A stretch of DNA of 54,782 nucleotides from the NCBI GenBank assembly GCA_026389265.1, contig JAPLIE010000136.1:1-54782 (forward strand), in the 5' to 3' direction. The position numbers and the translations under genes are program-made. The notes under the pieces were generated by a model. The model did no database searches and was not told the origin of the DNA. It saw only the letters and a list, made by a program, of their open reading frames with translations. Below, in pieces: positions 7,482-17,556 of the stretch; position 1 is the stretch's first letter, and the number at the start of each line of letters is the position of its first letter. The DNA is from Cyanobacteriota bacterium. GTDB lineage: Bacteria; Cyanobacteriota; Cyanobacteriia; PCC-6307; Cyanobiaceae.

Positions 7482-8861
7482 TCAACCGGGGGCCAGCTCG
7501 GGCCGCGCCACGCCCGGCAAACGGCCAGGGGCCAGTTGGCGCTTCGGATCAAAGCGAGCCTTGATCGCCTCGATCATCGGCCGGGAAGGGGCATCCTCCC
7601 AGGCCGGCAGAGCCGCGGCGACCGCCGGATCGGCGCCGGCCGGACGGCGCAGCACGGTGAGGTGCCCGCCGAGCACTTGGCAGTGGAGCCGCAGTTCCTG
7701 CACCCGCTCGGGTTGCAGCCCGGCGTCGGCCCAGGCCAGGGCGAGGCCACTGCCGGCGGCCAGATTCACCGGCCGCTCGGCCAGGAGCGGGTGGGCCAGC
7801 AGTTCGGCACCTCGATCGGGGCTCACGCCGAGCCGCAGCAGCCAGGCCGCCGGATCCGGATCCGGGGAGATGCTGCCGGCCCCGGCATTGGCTGGCGCCG
7901 GCAGGACTGGATGGGCCTGGCGGCCCCACGTCAGCAGGGTGGCCAACTCGCTGGCGCCGCAGCTGCGCATGGTCAGGCTGCCTGCTCCGGCTGCGGCACT
8001 CCCGCCAGATCCGACGAGGCTTTCGGCCAGGTCCGCCATCTGGGCCTCAAGGTTCGCGGCGCTGACGCTGGCCAGACCCACCACCAGAAGCGGCGCCGGC
8101 TCCTGACCGGCCGCGACCGCCAGGGCCGGGCTCCAGAGATCGAGCCGCTCGGGCGTGATCCCGGAGCGCAGCAGGGCGGAGATCCAGGCCATCAGGACCA
8201 CCACCGGGCCGCTAAGCAGCAGACCCCGCCGCTGGGGTGGCAGGGGCAGGGTGCGCAGGGTGACCTCGGTGATCAGGCCGAGGCTGCCCCAACTGCCGCA
8301 GAGCAGCCGCATCAGGTCGTAGCCGGCCACGTTCTTCACCACCTTGCCGCCGGCCATCGCCTCAACCCCGTCGGCCCGCAGGAGGCGCAGGCCGATCAGC
8401 TGATCCCGCACGCCCAGGTAGCGCTCTCGATAGCCGCCGGCCAGGCCCCGGGCCACCAGGCCGCCGATGCTCCCCTGGCCCTGGCCTGGGGTTGTGGGCT
8501 GACCTGGGCCGGCTCCAGGGAGCGCGGAAGAACCGGTAGCAAAGGGTGGATCGATGGCCAGCCACTGCCGGTGGGGCGCCAGGGCCTCCTGCAGCTCCTC
8601 CAGGGGGGTGCCCGCTCCCACCGTGACCGTGAAGTCGCCGGGGCTGTGCTCCCGGATGCCGCTCAGGGCGCCGCAACTGACCACCGTGCAGGGGGCTACG
8701 GGCGCTCCCCAGTCGAGTCGGCTGGCGAGGCCGGCAGGCAGCCAGGGGGTTCCCTGCCGGTGCAGCTCCCGCACCAGCTCCTGCAGTTCCCCAGGCTCAG
8801 GACGGATCACGGCACGATGGTGCCATGGCGACCGCCCTCCGGGTGTCTGGTTGCCGGCCAT
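7482..8861 (-). CDS. glcE: glycolate dehydrogenase/oxidase FAD-binding subunit GlcE
   Basis: 459 residues from the ATG at 8861, supported by GGAAGG and GGGG just upstream; GTG at 8810 is a weaker alternative. This PCMH-type flavoprotein subunit takes part with GlcD and GlcF in glycolate oxidation in photorespiration. Features seen are the FAD-domain glycine patterns PAGLASRLDWGAP, VSCGALSGI and TVTVGAGTPLEEL, the segment GSIGGLVARGLAGGYRERYL, GGKVVKNVAGYDLMRLLCGS, and the C-terminal DPKRQLAPGR that closes GlcD/GlcE proteins. The start codon is 15 bp from that of the divergent sugar-acid kinase. glcF lies beyond the kinase on the same strand as glcE. No glcD is in the window. Confidence 0.9.
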   Translation of the reverse strand: MAGNQTPGGRSPWHHRAVIRPEPGELQELVRELHRQGTPWLPAGLASRLDWGAPVAPCTVVSCGALSGIREHSPGDFTVTVGAGTPLEELQEALAPHRQWLAIDPPFATGSSALPGAGPGQPTTPGQGQGSIGGLVARGLAGGYRERYLGVRDQLIGLRLLRADGVEAMAGGKVVKNVAGYDLMRLLCGSWGSLGLITEVTLRTLPLPPQRRGLLLSGPVVVLMAWISALLRSGITPERLDLWSPALAVAAGQEPAPLLVVGLASVSAANLEAQMADLAESLVGSGGSAAAGAGSLTMRSCGASELATLLTWGRQAHPVLPAPANAGAGSISPDPDPAAWLLRLGVSPDRGAELLAHPLLAERPVNLAAGSGLALAWADAGLQPERVQELRLHCQVLGGHLTVLRRPAGADPAVAAALPAWEDAPSRPMIEAIKARFDPKRQLAPGRLPGVARPELAPG

Positions 8862-8876
8862 GTCCCCGCACCTTCC

Positions 8877-10346
8877 ATGGTTGAGCTCCCCAGCGAGCCG
8901 TTCTCCCTTCCACCCGGCCCGGCCGGGCCACCGCCGGCGCCACGGCTCAAGCTGATCGTCTTCGACGACGACCCCACCGGCTCCCAGACCGTGCATAGCG
9001 CACCGTTGCTGCTCCGCTGGGACGCTTCCACCCTGGCGGCCGGGCTGCGCCATCCTTCCCCCCTGCTCTTTCTGCTGGCCAACACCCGCGCCCTTGATCC
9101 CGAGGCGGCCCGCCGGCGGGTGCGCGAGATCTGCCGGGCCCTGGTACCCGCCCTGGCGGAGGCCCGCGAGGCCGGTGCGATCGACCGCTGGCTGGTGGTG
9201 AGCCGCGGCGATTCCACCCTGCGGGGCCATTTCCCGCTGGAGGTGGAGGTGATCGAGCAGGAGCTGGGACCCTTCGAGGCCACCTTTCTGGCGCCCGCCT
9301 TCCTGGAGGGGGGCCGCACCACCGTGGGGGGGGTGCATCGGCTGGAGGGTGTGCCGGTGCACCAGAGCCCCTTCGCCCGCGACAGCCTGTTCGGCTACGG
9401 CAGCAGCGATCTGGCCGCCTGGGCTCAGGAGAAGAGTGGCGGCCGCATCGGGGCGGCGGCGGTGCAGCACCTTGCCCTGGCGGAGCTGGAGCCCACGCTG
9501 GCGGCCCAGGGAGCCCTGCGGCAGCGGCTGGAGGCGCTGGCGGGGAACCCACTGGTGGTGGTGGATGCGGAGCGCCCCGCCCACCTGGCTGCCTTCGGGG
9601 CGGTGGTGCGGGAGCTGGTGGCCGGTTCCCAGGATCCGCCGCGCCGCTTCCTGTTCCAGAGCGCCGCCAGCCTTCTCAATGGGCTGGTGACGCTGCCCCC
9701 CCAGCCCCTGGATGCCCAGGGCCTGGCTGCCCTCTGCCGCCGCGGCCCCGATGGGGGGCGACGGCCGGGACTCCTGTTGGTGGGCTCCCATGTGCCCCTG
9801 GCTGATGCCCAGCTCGCCACCCTGCTGGCCGAGCCTGGCTGCGGCGGCGTGGAGGTGCCCGTGGCCCGGGTCCATCGGGTGCTGGAGGGTCCCCTGCCCG
9901 ACACGCTGCTGGCCTCCCTGGAGCAGGAGTGGTTGGAGCGGCTGCGGAATCTGCTGGCGGAGGGCCGCACGCCGGTGCTTTACACCAGCCGCGGCGAGCT
10001 GCTCTGCCGCCACGCCGCGGAGCGGCGGGCGCTGGGGCAGGCCCTGGCCGCCGCCATGGCCCGGGTGGCAGCCCGGCTGGCGCCAGAGTTGGGCTACCTG
10101 ATCAGCAAGGGAGGCATCACCAGCCACACCCTGCTGGCTGAGGGGCTGGGCCTTGCCTGGGTGGAACTCCAGGGGCAGCTGCAGCCGGGGCTCTCTCTGC
10201 TCCTGGTGCCCACGGCCGGATCGTCCGGCACGGCTCCCCCGCGGTTGCAGGGCATTGAGGCCCTGCCCCTGGTCACGGTACCGGGCAATCTCGGTGAGGC
10301 CGACACCCTGGTGCGGCTGTGGCAGCGTCTTGAAGGCCTGGCCTGA
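8877..10346 (+). CDS. four-carbon acid-sugar kinase family protein (DUF1537/OtnK-like)
   Basis: 489 residues. The N-terminal four-carbon acid-sugar kinase domain starts with LIVFDDDPTGSQTVHS and has VVSRGDSTLRGHFPLEVEV. The C-terminal nucleotide-binding domain contains LGYLISKGGITSHTLLAEGL and VTVPGNLGEADTLVRLW. Characterised family members phosphorylate four-carbon acid sugars such as erythronate or threonate, or their oxidised forms; the substrate here is unknown. The ATG at 8877 precedes a Pro-rich lead before the first strand. It is sandwiched on the opposite strand between glcE and glcF, which hints at a role in two- to four-carbon hydroxyacid metabolism, but this is context only. Confidence 0.85.
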   Translation: MVELPSEPFSLPPGPAGPPPAPRLKLIVFDDDPTGSQTVHSAPLLLRWDASTLAAGLRHPSPLLFLLANTRALDPEAARRRVREICRALVPALAEAREAGAIDRWLVVSRGDSTLRGHFPLEVEVIEQELGPFEATFLAPAFLEGGRTTVGGVHRLEGVPVHQSPFARDSLFGYGSSDLAAWAQEKSGGRIGAAAVQHLALAELEPTLAAQGALRQRLEALAGNPLVVVDAERPAHLAAFGAVVRELVAGSQDPPRRFLFQSAASLLNGLVTLPPQPLDAQGLAALCRRGPDGGRRPGLLLVGSHVPLADAQLATLLAEPGCGGVEVPVARVHRVLEGPLPDTLLASLEQEWLERLRNLLAEGRTPVLYTSRGELLCRHAAERRALGQALAAAMARVAARLAPELGYLISKGGITSHTLLAEGLGLAWVELQGQLQPGLSLLLVPTAGSSGTAPPRLQGIEALPLVTVPGNLGEADTLVRLWQRLEGLA

Positions 10347-10454
10347 AGGGGATGAAGGGGGCGGCCGGGCCCGCTCCGCTCCGATGCCCGAACCCCATCA
10401 CGTCGGCGAGGCCGGAACTGCCAGCAGCGATGCCATCGCACCGCCCCCTTCCCC

Positions 10455-10644
10455 GAGCTCTCAGGCACGGTGATGGTGGTGCCCTAGCGGCGGCGGCTGC
10501 CGATCTCCAATTCCCCCAGGCACCATCCCCTCTTTGCCCAGCAGCAAGGGCCAGTCGCTGGGGATCCATGCCGATTCCCGTATCCCGCACCAGCAGCACC
10601 AGCTCCGGTTCGGGCCCCTCCTGCAGCAGCAGCGACGCCGCTCT
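10455..10644 (-). pseudogene. remnant of a histidine kinase ATPase domain
   Basis: Directly after the glcF stop, in the same frame, comes LLLQEGPEPELVLLVRDTGI followed by GMDPQRLAL, a classic HATPase G1 box. About 30 bases later, in another frame, GELEIGS, a TAG stop, then GTTITVPE matches the usual end of this domain. The part between (F/G2 boxes) is missing and the two halves are out of frame. Nothing N-terminal (HisKA, sensor) remains. It is read on the minus strand. It could be mistaken for noncoding filler between glcF and the kinase gene. Confidence 0.6.
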
Positions 10645-12132
10645 TCAGCCCCCCTCAAGGCTGCGCTGCAAAAGCTGCACCGGATGGAGCACCGGGATTG
10701 GCCTCGGGGTGCTCTCCATGTGGCTGCGGATCTGGAGCGTGCAACCGATATTGGCGCTCACGGCCAGGTCGGCGCCGGTGCCGGAAAGATCCGCCGCCTT
10801 GATGCGCCCCAGTTCGGCGGCCTCCTCGGGTTGCACCAAGTTGTAGATGCCGGCGCTGCCGCAGCACACCCCGGCTTCGCTGGCCTCGACCAGGCGCACG
10901 TGGGGGATGGAGCGCAGCAGGGAGCGCGGTTGCTCGCGAAGGCCCTGGCCGTGGAGCATGTGGCAGGCGTCGTGGTAGGCCAGCCGCAGGGGTCTTTCCG
11001 TGGTGGCGGGGGTGCCATCGGCGTGATGTAGCGGTTGGAGGGCAGCGCGGAAGGCTTCGCTGGGCCCCACCCGATCCAGGAACTCCTGGATGTCGGCCAC
11101 CTGGTGGGCGAAGGCGATCGCCGGTCCTGGTGTGCCGGTGCTGGGGATCGGAGGGTGGGAGGCACCTGCCGGAACGCCGGGCGGTGGGCTGGACCCGGAT
11201 GCGGCGGCGTTCAGGGCGCCGGCCCCCGCAGGGGGAGCGCCGGCCTCGGAGGACCCGGCGGCGAGGATCTCGCCGTAGTGCTTGAGGGTGTGGCCGCAGC
11301 CGGAGGCGGCCACCAACACCGCATCCAGGGGTTCAGGACCCGCAGGCCTGCCCTCGCCAATCACCGCCGCGAAGGAGGCCATCAGGTCGGTGGCGAGCTC
11401 GCAGGTCTGCTTCAGTTCGCCCTGGTGATGGGTCACGGCGCCGCAGCAGCCCTGGTCGGGGGGAATCACCACCTCGATGCCATTGGCGCTCAGCACCCGG
11501 ATCGCCGCCGCGTTTACAGCCGGATCAAACAGCCGCTGCACACAGCCCAGCACCAACCCCACTCGGTAGCGCCGTTCCCCTTCGGCTGGTACCACCACGG
11601 GCAGGGTGTCGCGGAAGGCCTCCGGGGCCAGGGGGGGCAGCAGGCTCTCCAGTGCCTCCACCTGGGGGCCGAACAGCCGGGTGAGGCCGCTGCGGCGCGC
11701 CAACCCTTGCAGAGGCGTGCCGACGTAGGCCCGCAGGGGGGTGAGCACCGCCCGCAGGCGATTGGGATAGGGCAGCAGGCTGAACAGCAGACGGCGGAAG
11801 GCCCGTTGGGCCGGCGTGCGCAGCTCGGGAGCATTGAGCTTGGGCCGGGTGGCCTCGATCAGCTGGTCGTAGCGGACGCCCGAGGGGCAGGCGGTGACAC
11901 AGGCGAAGCAGCCCAGGCAGCTGTCGAAATGGCCGGCCACCGTGGCATCGAGCTCAAGCTCGCCGGCTTCAATCGCCTTGAGGGTGTGGATCCGCCCCCG
12001 CGGTGAATCCATCTCCGTGCCCAGCACCCGATAGCTGGCACAGGTGGGCAGGCAGAAGCCACAGTGCACGCAGGGGTCGGTAGCGCCTAGTGGGAGGCCG
12101 GTTTTTGAACGTAGATCATTCATCAGGAACAT
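10645..12132 (-). CDS. glcF: glycolate dehydrogenase/oxidase iron-sulfur subunit GlcF
   Basis: 495 residues. Two ferredoxin-type [4Fe-4S] motifs are visible: Cys21/24/27/31 (CVHCGFCLPTC) and Cys72/75/78/82 (CLGCFACVTACP). Two CCG-type domains follow (DQGCCGAVTHHQGE; GVCCGSAGIYNLVQPEE; HDACHMLHGQGLREQP), as in GlcF/LutA proteins. It passes electrons from the flavin subunits toward the quinone pool. Unusual is an Ala/Gly/Pro/Ser-rich insert of about 50 residues (about 290-340) between conserved blocks. The start is ATG at 12132, with the ATG at 12123 also possible. A 14-bp tandem repeat sits two bases upstream of the first start. Confidence 0.93.
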   Translation of the reverse strand: MFLMNDLRSKTGLPLGATDPCVHCGFCLPTCASYRVLGTEMDSPRGRIHTLKAIEAGELELDATVAGHFDSCLGCFACVTACPSGVRYDQLIEATRPKLNAPELRTPAQRAFRRLLFSLLPYPNRLRAVLTPLRAYVGTPLQGLARRSGLTRLFGPQVEALESLLPPLAPEAFRDTLPVVVPAEGERRYRVGLVLGCVQRLFDPAVNAAAIRVLSANGIEVVIPPDQGCCGAVTHHQGELKQTCELATDLMASFAAVIGEGRPAGPEPLDAVLVAASGCGHTLKHYGEILAAGSSEAGAPPAGAGALNAAASGSSPPPGVPAGASHPPIPSTGTPGPAIAFAHQVADIQEFLDRVGPSEAFRAALQPLHHADGTPATTERPLRLAYHDACHMLHGQGLREQPRSLLRSIPHVRLVEASEAGVCCGSAGIYNLVQPEEAAELGRIKAADLSGTGADLAVSANIGCTLQIRSHMESTPRPIPVLHPVQLLQRSLEGG

Positions 12133-12133
12133 G

Positions 12134-12161
12134 CTTTATCCGCATAACTTTATCCGCATAA
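12134..12161. repeat. 14-bp perfect tandem duplication at the glcF start
   Basis: CTTTATCCGCATAA occurs twice head to tail (12134-12147 and 12148-12161), ending two bases before the glcF ATG. On the coding strand each copy supplies a GGAT that could act as a weak ribosome site, so copy number may affect translation. Confidence 0.85.
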
Positions 12162-12234
12162 GCTGTGTCGATTAGCGGGCGAAGCGTTTTCGTATCTTAA
12201 CAGCGTTATCGCAGCGCTTTGGGAGGCCAGGAAT

Positions 12235-12258
12235 GCCATTGCCAGTGCCAGTGCCATT
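12235..12258. repeat. hexamer repeat GCCATT/GCCAGT x4
   Basis: Four consecutive hexamers run GCCATT, GCCAGT, GCCAGT, GCCATT. They are in the gap between the FkbM-type gene and glcF. Function unknown; this may be chance low complexity. Confidence 0.6.
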
Positions 12259-12335
12259 ACGACCGATTTACAACTGTGCATGCGCGGCTGCCTGAGCGGA
12301 GGTGAAGGATGACCAAATAGGAAAGTAGTGTCTTT

Positions 12336-13988
12336 TCAAATCACTAGAAGAAGATTGGTGTGAGGATGAAAATCGTAACGAGTTTCTGAAAGCATCTTGG
12401 GGTATCGATCCCTTAGTTCCTCGGCCGAAGTGGTTGCTCCGCGGTTCCAAAGATTATTGCCAAGATCATGAATACTGCTGCAGGTTTTGAGAAAGGCGAA
12501 GAACATCTCAGTCCCGCCAGATCTTTCAAGGCCGTACGGCCAATACTCGCAGACGACAAACTTGCGGCCACTTGCCCCCCAAAATGAGGGGCCGCCTGCA
12601 AAGACATGGCCTTCATGACCTTGTGTGTCGATCCATAAGAGCATTTTGTCTGATGCGACTTCGATGTCCTTCAAGGCATTATCAAGTGTTATAAGAGTGG
12701 CAGGCTTGTTTTCGCGTTTTGATTCACCGCAGACTTCAATCGCCTGGTTTTCGGATATAATGCGATGATCTCCGTAGTTGTGGCTGGATAGTTCAATGGT
12801 TGACGAGCCGATGCGGTCAGATATTCCTGAATTGAAGCATTCTATTTTGCTCGATAAGTCATTTATCTTGATATTTGCCGTTAGCAGGCTGAAATTGTCC
12901 TGCTCGATCTCATAGCATTTAGCTTGTTTGAATAAATTGTTGCTAATGGCGTAAATTGAATGGGTGCCGATGTTGGCGCCTATATCAACAAAGAGCACCG
13001 GTTGTAAATCGTATGCTGATTTCAAGTAGGTTGTAACTTCTTTGATCTCGCTCTCCTGGAATTCACCGTTAATTCGAAGTGAAGAGCCGATAACCATGTC
13101 ATCCGCATACGTCAAGAGTCCGGCGTATTGAGTCTTGGTGTAAATTCTGCGCTTGTTTCGCAATTGATAAAAGTTGTTGTTCGGCAGCCGATTTATAGTC
13201 TGTCGCAGCCATGAAAGCGAGCTGGGATGACCCTTGTCGCCAAGGCACAAATAATATCTTGGTGGCATATACAGGTCGTCGATCGCTTTAAGTTGAAACC
13301 TCTTGGCGTGATCATGCTGAACATAAAATGCATTAGTGCCGGATATATTGCAGCATGCTAAGCAATATCCTAGAGGCTCTAGCAGGTCGCTATAAGCCTG
13401 CAGTGATGCCCCGAAATAGTCATCCTTGTTCCAGGTGAATGGCTCTTGGTAGTCCATCGAGACTGATGAGCCAGGGCGAAACTTCGCGTTGTATTCGATG
13501 CAGATCAGCTTTGGCGATGTATGGGCTATCAAATGTGGCAGTACATGGATATCGTTGCCGTCAATATCCAGACTCAGAAAATCGACAGATTGAACACCTA
13601 AAAAGCATGTCAACTTGTTGCAAAATGCGGCCACGTTCTCGAGCGTTATCAGGCCCTTCTCTACTAGTAGATTGCCAAAAATAAGGCCTCCACATGCATT
13701 GGCTATGCGCTCTATGTTGTTAGGATCTGCGTCAATCCATGCACCTATGAAGCCATCTATCAGTAGCTGGTGCGTATTGTTCTCAAGGCCATCTCCACAG
13801 CCGATTTCGATAAAAGTTCCCGAAAGTTCTGTGTCGACGCGGATCCGTTTGAGGCATTCACGAATGATCCCATCCTCGTCGCATTGCGAGAATGACTTCC
13901 ATCCTTGAATCATTGGATTGTCAGAATTTCTCTGACCGACTTCGGCTTTGATCGCGCGATGATATGCATCGATCTCAATCGGATTCAC
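12336..13988 (-). CDS. two-domain FkbM-like methyltransferase, low GC
   Basis: 550 residues. Each half carries a SAM-type glycine motif: FIEIGCGDGLENNTHQLLID with FLSLDIDGNDIHVLPHL (about residues 55-160), and LFVDIGANIGTHSIYAISNN with MLLWIDTQGHEGHVFAGG (about 335-490). The second half is a typical FkbM methyltransferase fold; the first resembles a related domain often found in polysaccharide clusters. The predicted role is O-methylation of a sugar or glycan, soluble in the cytoplasm. The start is GTG at 13988 without an obvious Shine-Dalgarno. Codon use and base composition are clearly AT-richer than both flanks (Asn, Lys and Ile rich), a sign of recent transfer. Confidence 0.75.
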   Translation of the reverse strand: MNPIEIDAYHRAIKAEVGQRNSDNPMIQGWKSFSQCDEDGIIRECLKRIRVDTELSGTFIEIGCGDGLENNTHQLLIDGFIGAWIDADPNNIERIANACGGLIFGNLLVEKGLITLENVAAFCNKLTCFLGVQSVDFLSLDIDGNDIHVLPHLIAHTSPKLICIEYNAKFRPGSSVSMDYQEPFTWNKDDYFGASLQAYSDLLEPLGYCLACCNISGTNAFYVQHDHAKRFQLKAIDDLYMPPRYYLCLGDKGHPSSLSWLRQTINRLPNNNFYQLRNKRRIYTKTQYAGLLTYADDMVIGSSLRINGEFQESEIKEVTTYLKSAYDLQPVLFVDIGANIGTHSIYAISNNLFKQAKCYEIEQDNFSLLTANIKINDLSSKIECFNSGISDRIGSSTIELSSHNYGDHRIISENQAIEVCGESKRENKPATLITLDNALKDIEVASDKMLLWIDTQGHEGHVFAGGPSFWGASGRKFVVCEYWPYGLERSGGTEMFFAFLKTCSSIHDLGNNLWNRGATTSAEELRDRYPKMLSETRYDFHPHTNLLLVI

Positions 13989-14417
13989 TTGAGTTCACGA
14001 TGAGCTTTCTTTAGCTTACCACTGTATTGGTCTCAGGCTCTCGCTGGCTTCTTGTGAGAGGTTGATCTGTTCACGCTTTGCTGATTCCAGTGATTGAGTT
14101 TCGGCAGGCTTGGAATTGGCCGGCGTAATGTAGATTGCTGAAACTGTTTATTGCCTCAAATGTCCACTATCGGCTGATTCCTGGCTATGGCTTGGCGTGA
14201 GCTGCTTCTACGAGGATGTTGGGCTGGGCGAGCATGGCAGAACCACCTAAGGCCTGCCACAAGCACTCTGGTAGTCGCTCTCGACAAGAGTTGGCTCCGC
14301 TGGAGCGCTTCCTCCTGAGCCACCGTTGTGGTTGTGCTCGGGCGTGAGTATCTAGCTCGGCTGGTCTACCGAGTCGTCCCCATGACTGCGTCAACCGGCA
14401 CTCACGCCCGGACACCA
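13989..14417. other. gene-free interval between FkbM-like gene and icd
   Basis: 429 bases. The left part (to about 14170) shares the AT-rich character of the FkbM gene; the right part returns to GC-rich sequence. Only short open frames occur (for example 14233-14349 on the plus strand, 38 codons) and none resembles a known family. No terminator, tRNA or IS end was recognised. It may mark the boundary of an imported segment and must hold the FkbM promoter. Confidence 0.5.
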
Positions 14418-15848
<1,431 letters not shown>

Positions 15849-16061
15849 GGAGCGCCCGGCGCAGGGTGATTCGGCGCGAGCCTATGCCTGCGGGCGGGCG
15901 CAGGAGGTTTGTGGTGATCGGCAGGGGGGTCGGCAGTGTGGTTGAAAAGTCAGGCGCTGGCAAGCAACGGCCCCTGCGGTCTGCGGCCCCCTGCCGGTTG
16001 GCGCCCATCTTTGGTGCGGGGGCCGGAACCGACCGGTCCATTCCCCACCTTGTTCAGCAGG

Positions 16062-16538
16062 ATGGAGCCCATGAATGCAGCGGAGCAGGCCCACAGTCCG
16101 GAGCTGGCCCAGGCCATTGCCTCGGCCGTGACCCTTTTCCGCGCGGCCTTTCCAGACGCCCGGGCCAACCTCACTCCGTGGCGTGACGATCCCCAGACCC
16201 GCCGGTTCGATGAGCGGGCCAACCTGGATTTCTCGCTCCATTTCCCCGGTTGGAGTCCGCGGCTGGAATCCCGCTCCCTGCTCGTGCAGTTGCACCTTGA
16301 ACGCTCTCCTCAGGGTTCTCCGTCCGCCCGACCGCGCCTCCTAGGTGTTCTGATCCGGGGCCTGACCTATGAATCGGAACGCTGGCGCTTCACCACCCTC
16401 GGCGACTGGCAACCATCTGGCTCCCATCTCCCCCACCCCGCCGTGGTGGATACGTTGCAGGGACTCTGCCGCGGTCTGTTCGAGTTGTTCGATTCGGCCC
16501 CGGCCCAATACCGCGATGGGGGAGGTCTGGCTGCCTAG
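16062..16538 (+). CDS. conserved-looking hypothetical protein upstream of heme oxygenase
   Basis: 158 residues. I do not recognise the family. It is a compact soluble protein without membrane spans; FRAAFPDARANLTPWRDD and DFSLHFPGWSPRLESRSLLV suggest an alpha/beta fold. The ATG at 16062 or at 16071 could start it; GGAG lies 3 bases before the latter and AGCAGG before the former. Codon use matches the neighbours, favouring a real gene. It ends 150 bp before the heme oxygenase on the same strand. Confidence 0.6.
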   Translation: MEPMNAAEQAHSPELAQAIASAVTLFRAAFPDARANLTPWRDDPQTRRFDERANLDFSLHFPGWSPRLESRSLLVQLHLERSPQGSPSARPRLLGVLIRGLTYESERWRFTTLGDWQPSGSHLPHPAVVDTLQGLCRGLFELFDSAPAQYRDGGGLAA

Positions 16539-16688
16539 GCCAGGTCGGTCATCCCAGGTCGTGCCGCCAGGCTCTTTTGCCCAGCCGCCCAGGCGCCGTA
16601 ACCCTTCGCAACCTTGCCGCCATCGGCTCGAAGACCGCGCCTACGGTGGCACGACTGGTCCTGTCGCGTTTCAAGCGCCCCGCCGAAG

Positions 16689-17402
16689 ATGTCTGTCGCC
16701 CTGGCTTCCCAGCTCCGTGAGGGAACGAAGAAGGCCCACACCATGGCCGAGAACACCGGTTTCGTGAGCTGCTTCCTCAAGGGTGTGGTGGATAAGGCCA
16801 GCTATCGCACCCTGGTGGCCGACCTCTGGTTTCTGTACAGCGCCATGGAGGAAGAGATCGGCCGCCTCGCCGACCATCCCGTGGTGGGACCGATCAACTT
16901 CGCGGCCCTCAACCGCCGCGAATCCCTCGAGCAGGACCTCGCCTTCTACTTCGGGCCCGACTGGCGCAACCAGATCCGCGCTACCCCCGGTGCCCAGCAG
17001 TATGTGGATCGCATCCACCGCATTGCCAAGGAGAGCCCGGAGCTGCTGGTGGGCCATCACTACACCCGCTACATCGGCGACCTCTCCGGTGGTCAGATCC
17101 TCAAGAACATCGCCCAGAAAGCCATGAACCTGGGCGAGCACGATGGCCTCCGTTTCTACGAATTCGACGCCATTCCCGACGAGAAGGGTTTCAAGACCAA
17201 CTACCGCAGTGTGCTCGACAACCTGCCGATCGACCAGGCGATGGCCGATCGGATCGTGGCAGAGGCGAATGAAGCCTTCCACTGCAACATGAAAATGTTC
17301 CAGGAACTGGAAGGCAATCTGATCGCTGCCATCGGCAAGGTGCTCTTCGGCTTCCTTACCAAGCGCCAGCGGTCCGGCAGCACCGAGGCCGTGCCGGCCT
17401 GA
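16689..17402 (+). CDS. ho1: heme oxygenase (biliverdin-producing)
   Basis: 237 residues. It opens heme to biliverdin IX-alpha, CO and iron with ferredoxin, the first step in phycobilin synthesis. The proximal heme ligand is His17 in LREGTKKAHTMAENTGF; the distal-helix glycines are in HHYTRYIGDLSGGQILKNIA; FYEFDAI and FQELEGNLI are typical of the cyanobacterial family. The ATG at 16689 fits the usual N-terminus (MSVALASQLREGTKKAH). It is one of the strongest indicators of a phycobilin-bearing phototroph here. Confidence 0.96.
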   Translation: MSVALASQLREGTKKAHTMAENTGFVSCFLKGVVDKASYRTLVADLWFLYSAMEEEIGRLADHPVVGPINFAALNRRESLEQDLAFYFGPDWRNQIRATPGAQQYVDRIHRIAKESPELLVGHHYTRYIGDLSGGQILKNIAQKAMNLGEHDGLRFYEFDAIPDEKGFKTNYRSVLDNLPIDQAMADRIVAEANEAFHCNMKMFQELEGNLIAAIGKVLFGFLTKRQRSGSTEAVPA

Positions 17403-17556
17403 GGCCGCGGCGTTCCTGGAGTGAAGCTCTTCCGGCAGACTCTGCCTAGGACCGCTTCGCCTTCTGGCGCACCCCATCCTGAACGCTGCCAGCCTCGCTC
17501 CGATCCGCTTCCTGGTACCGGGCACCAGCGGCCGTTTTCATTGCGGCGGCCTGCTG

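Noticed and set aside
8862-10127. Upstream extension of the glcE frame over the kinase gene
   Set aside because: The frame is open to 10127 but antisense to the kinase, with low-complexity Gln/Gly/His content; homology starts only near 8861.
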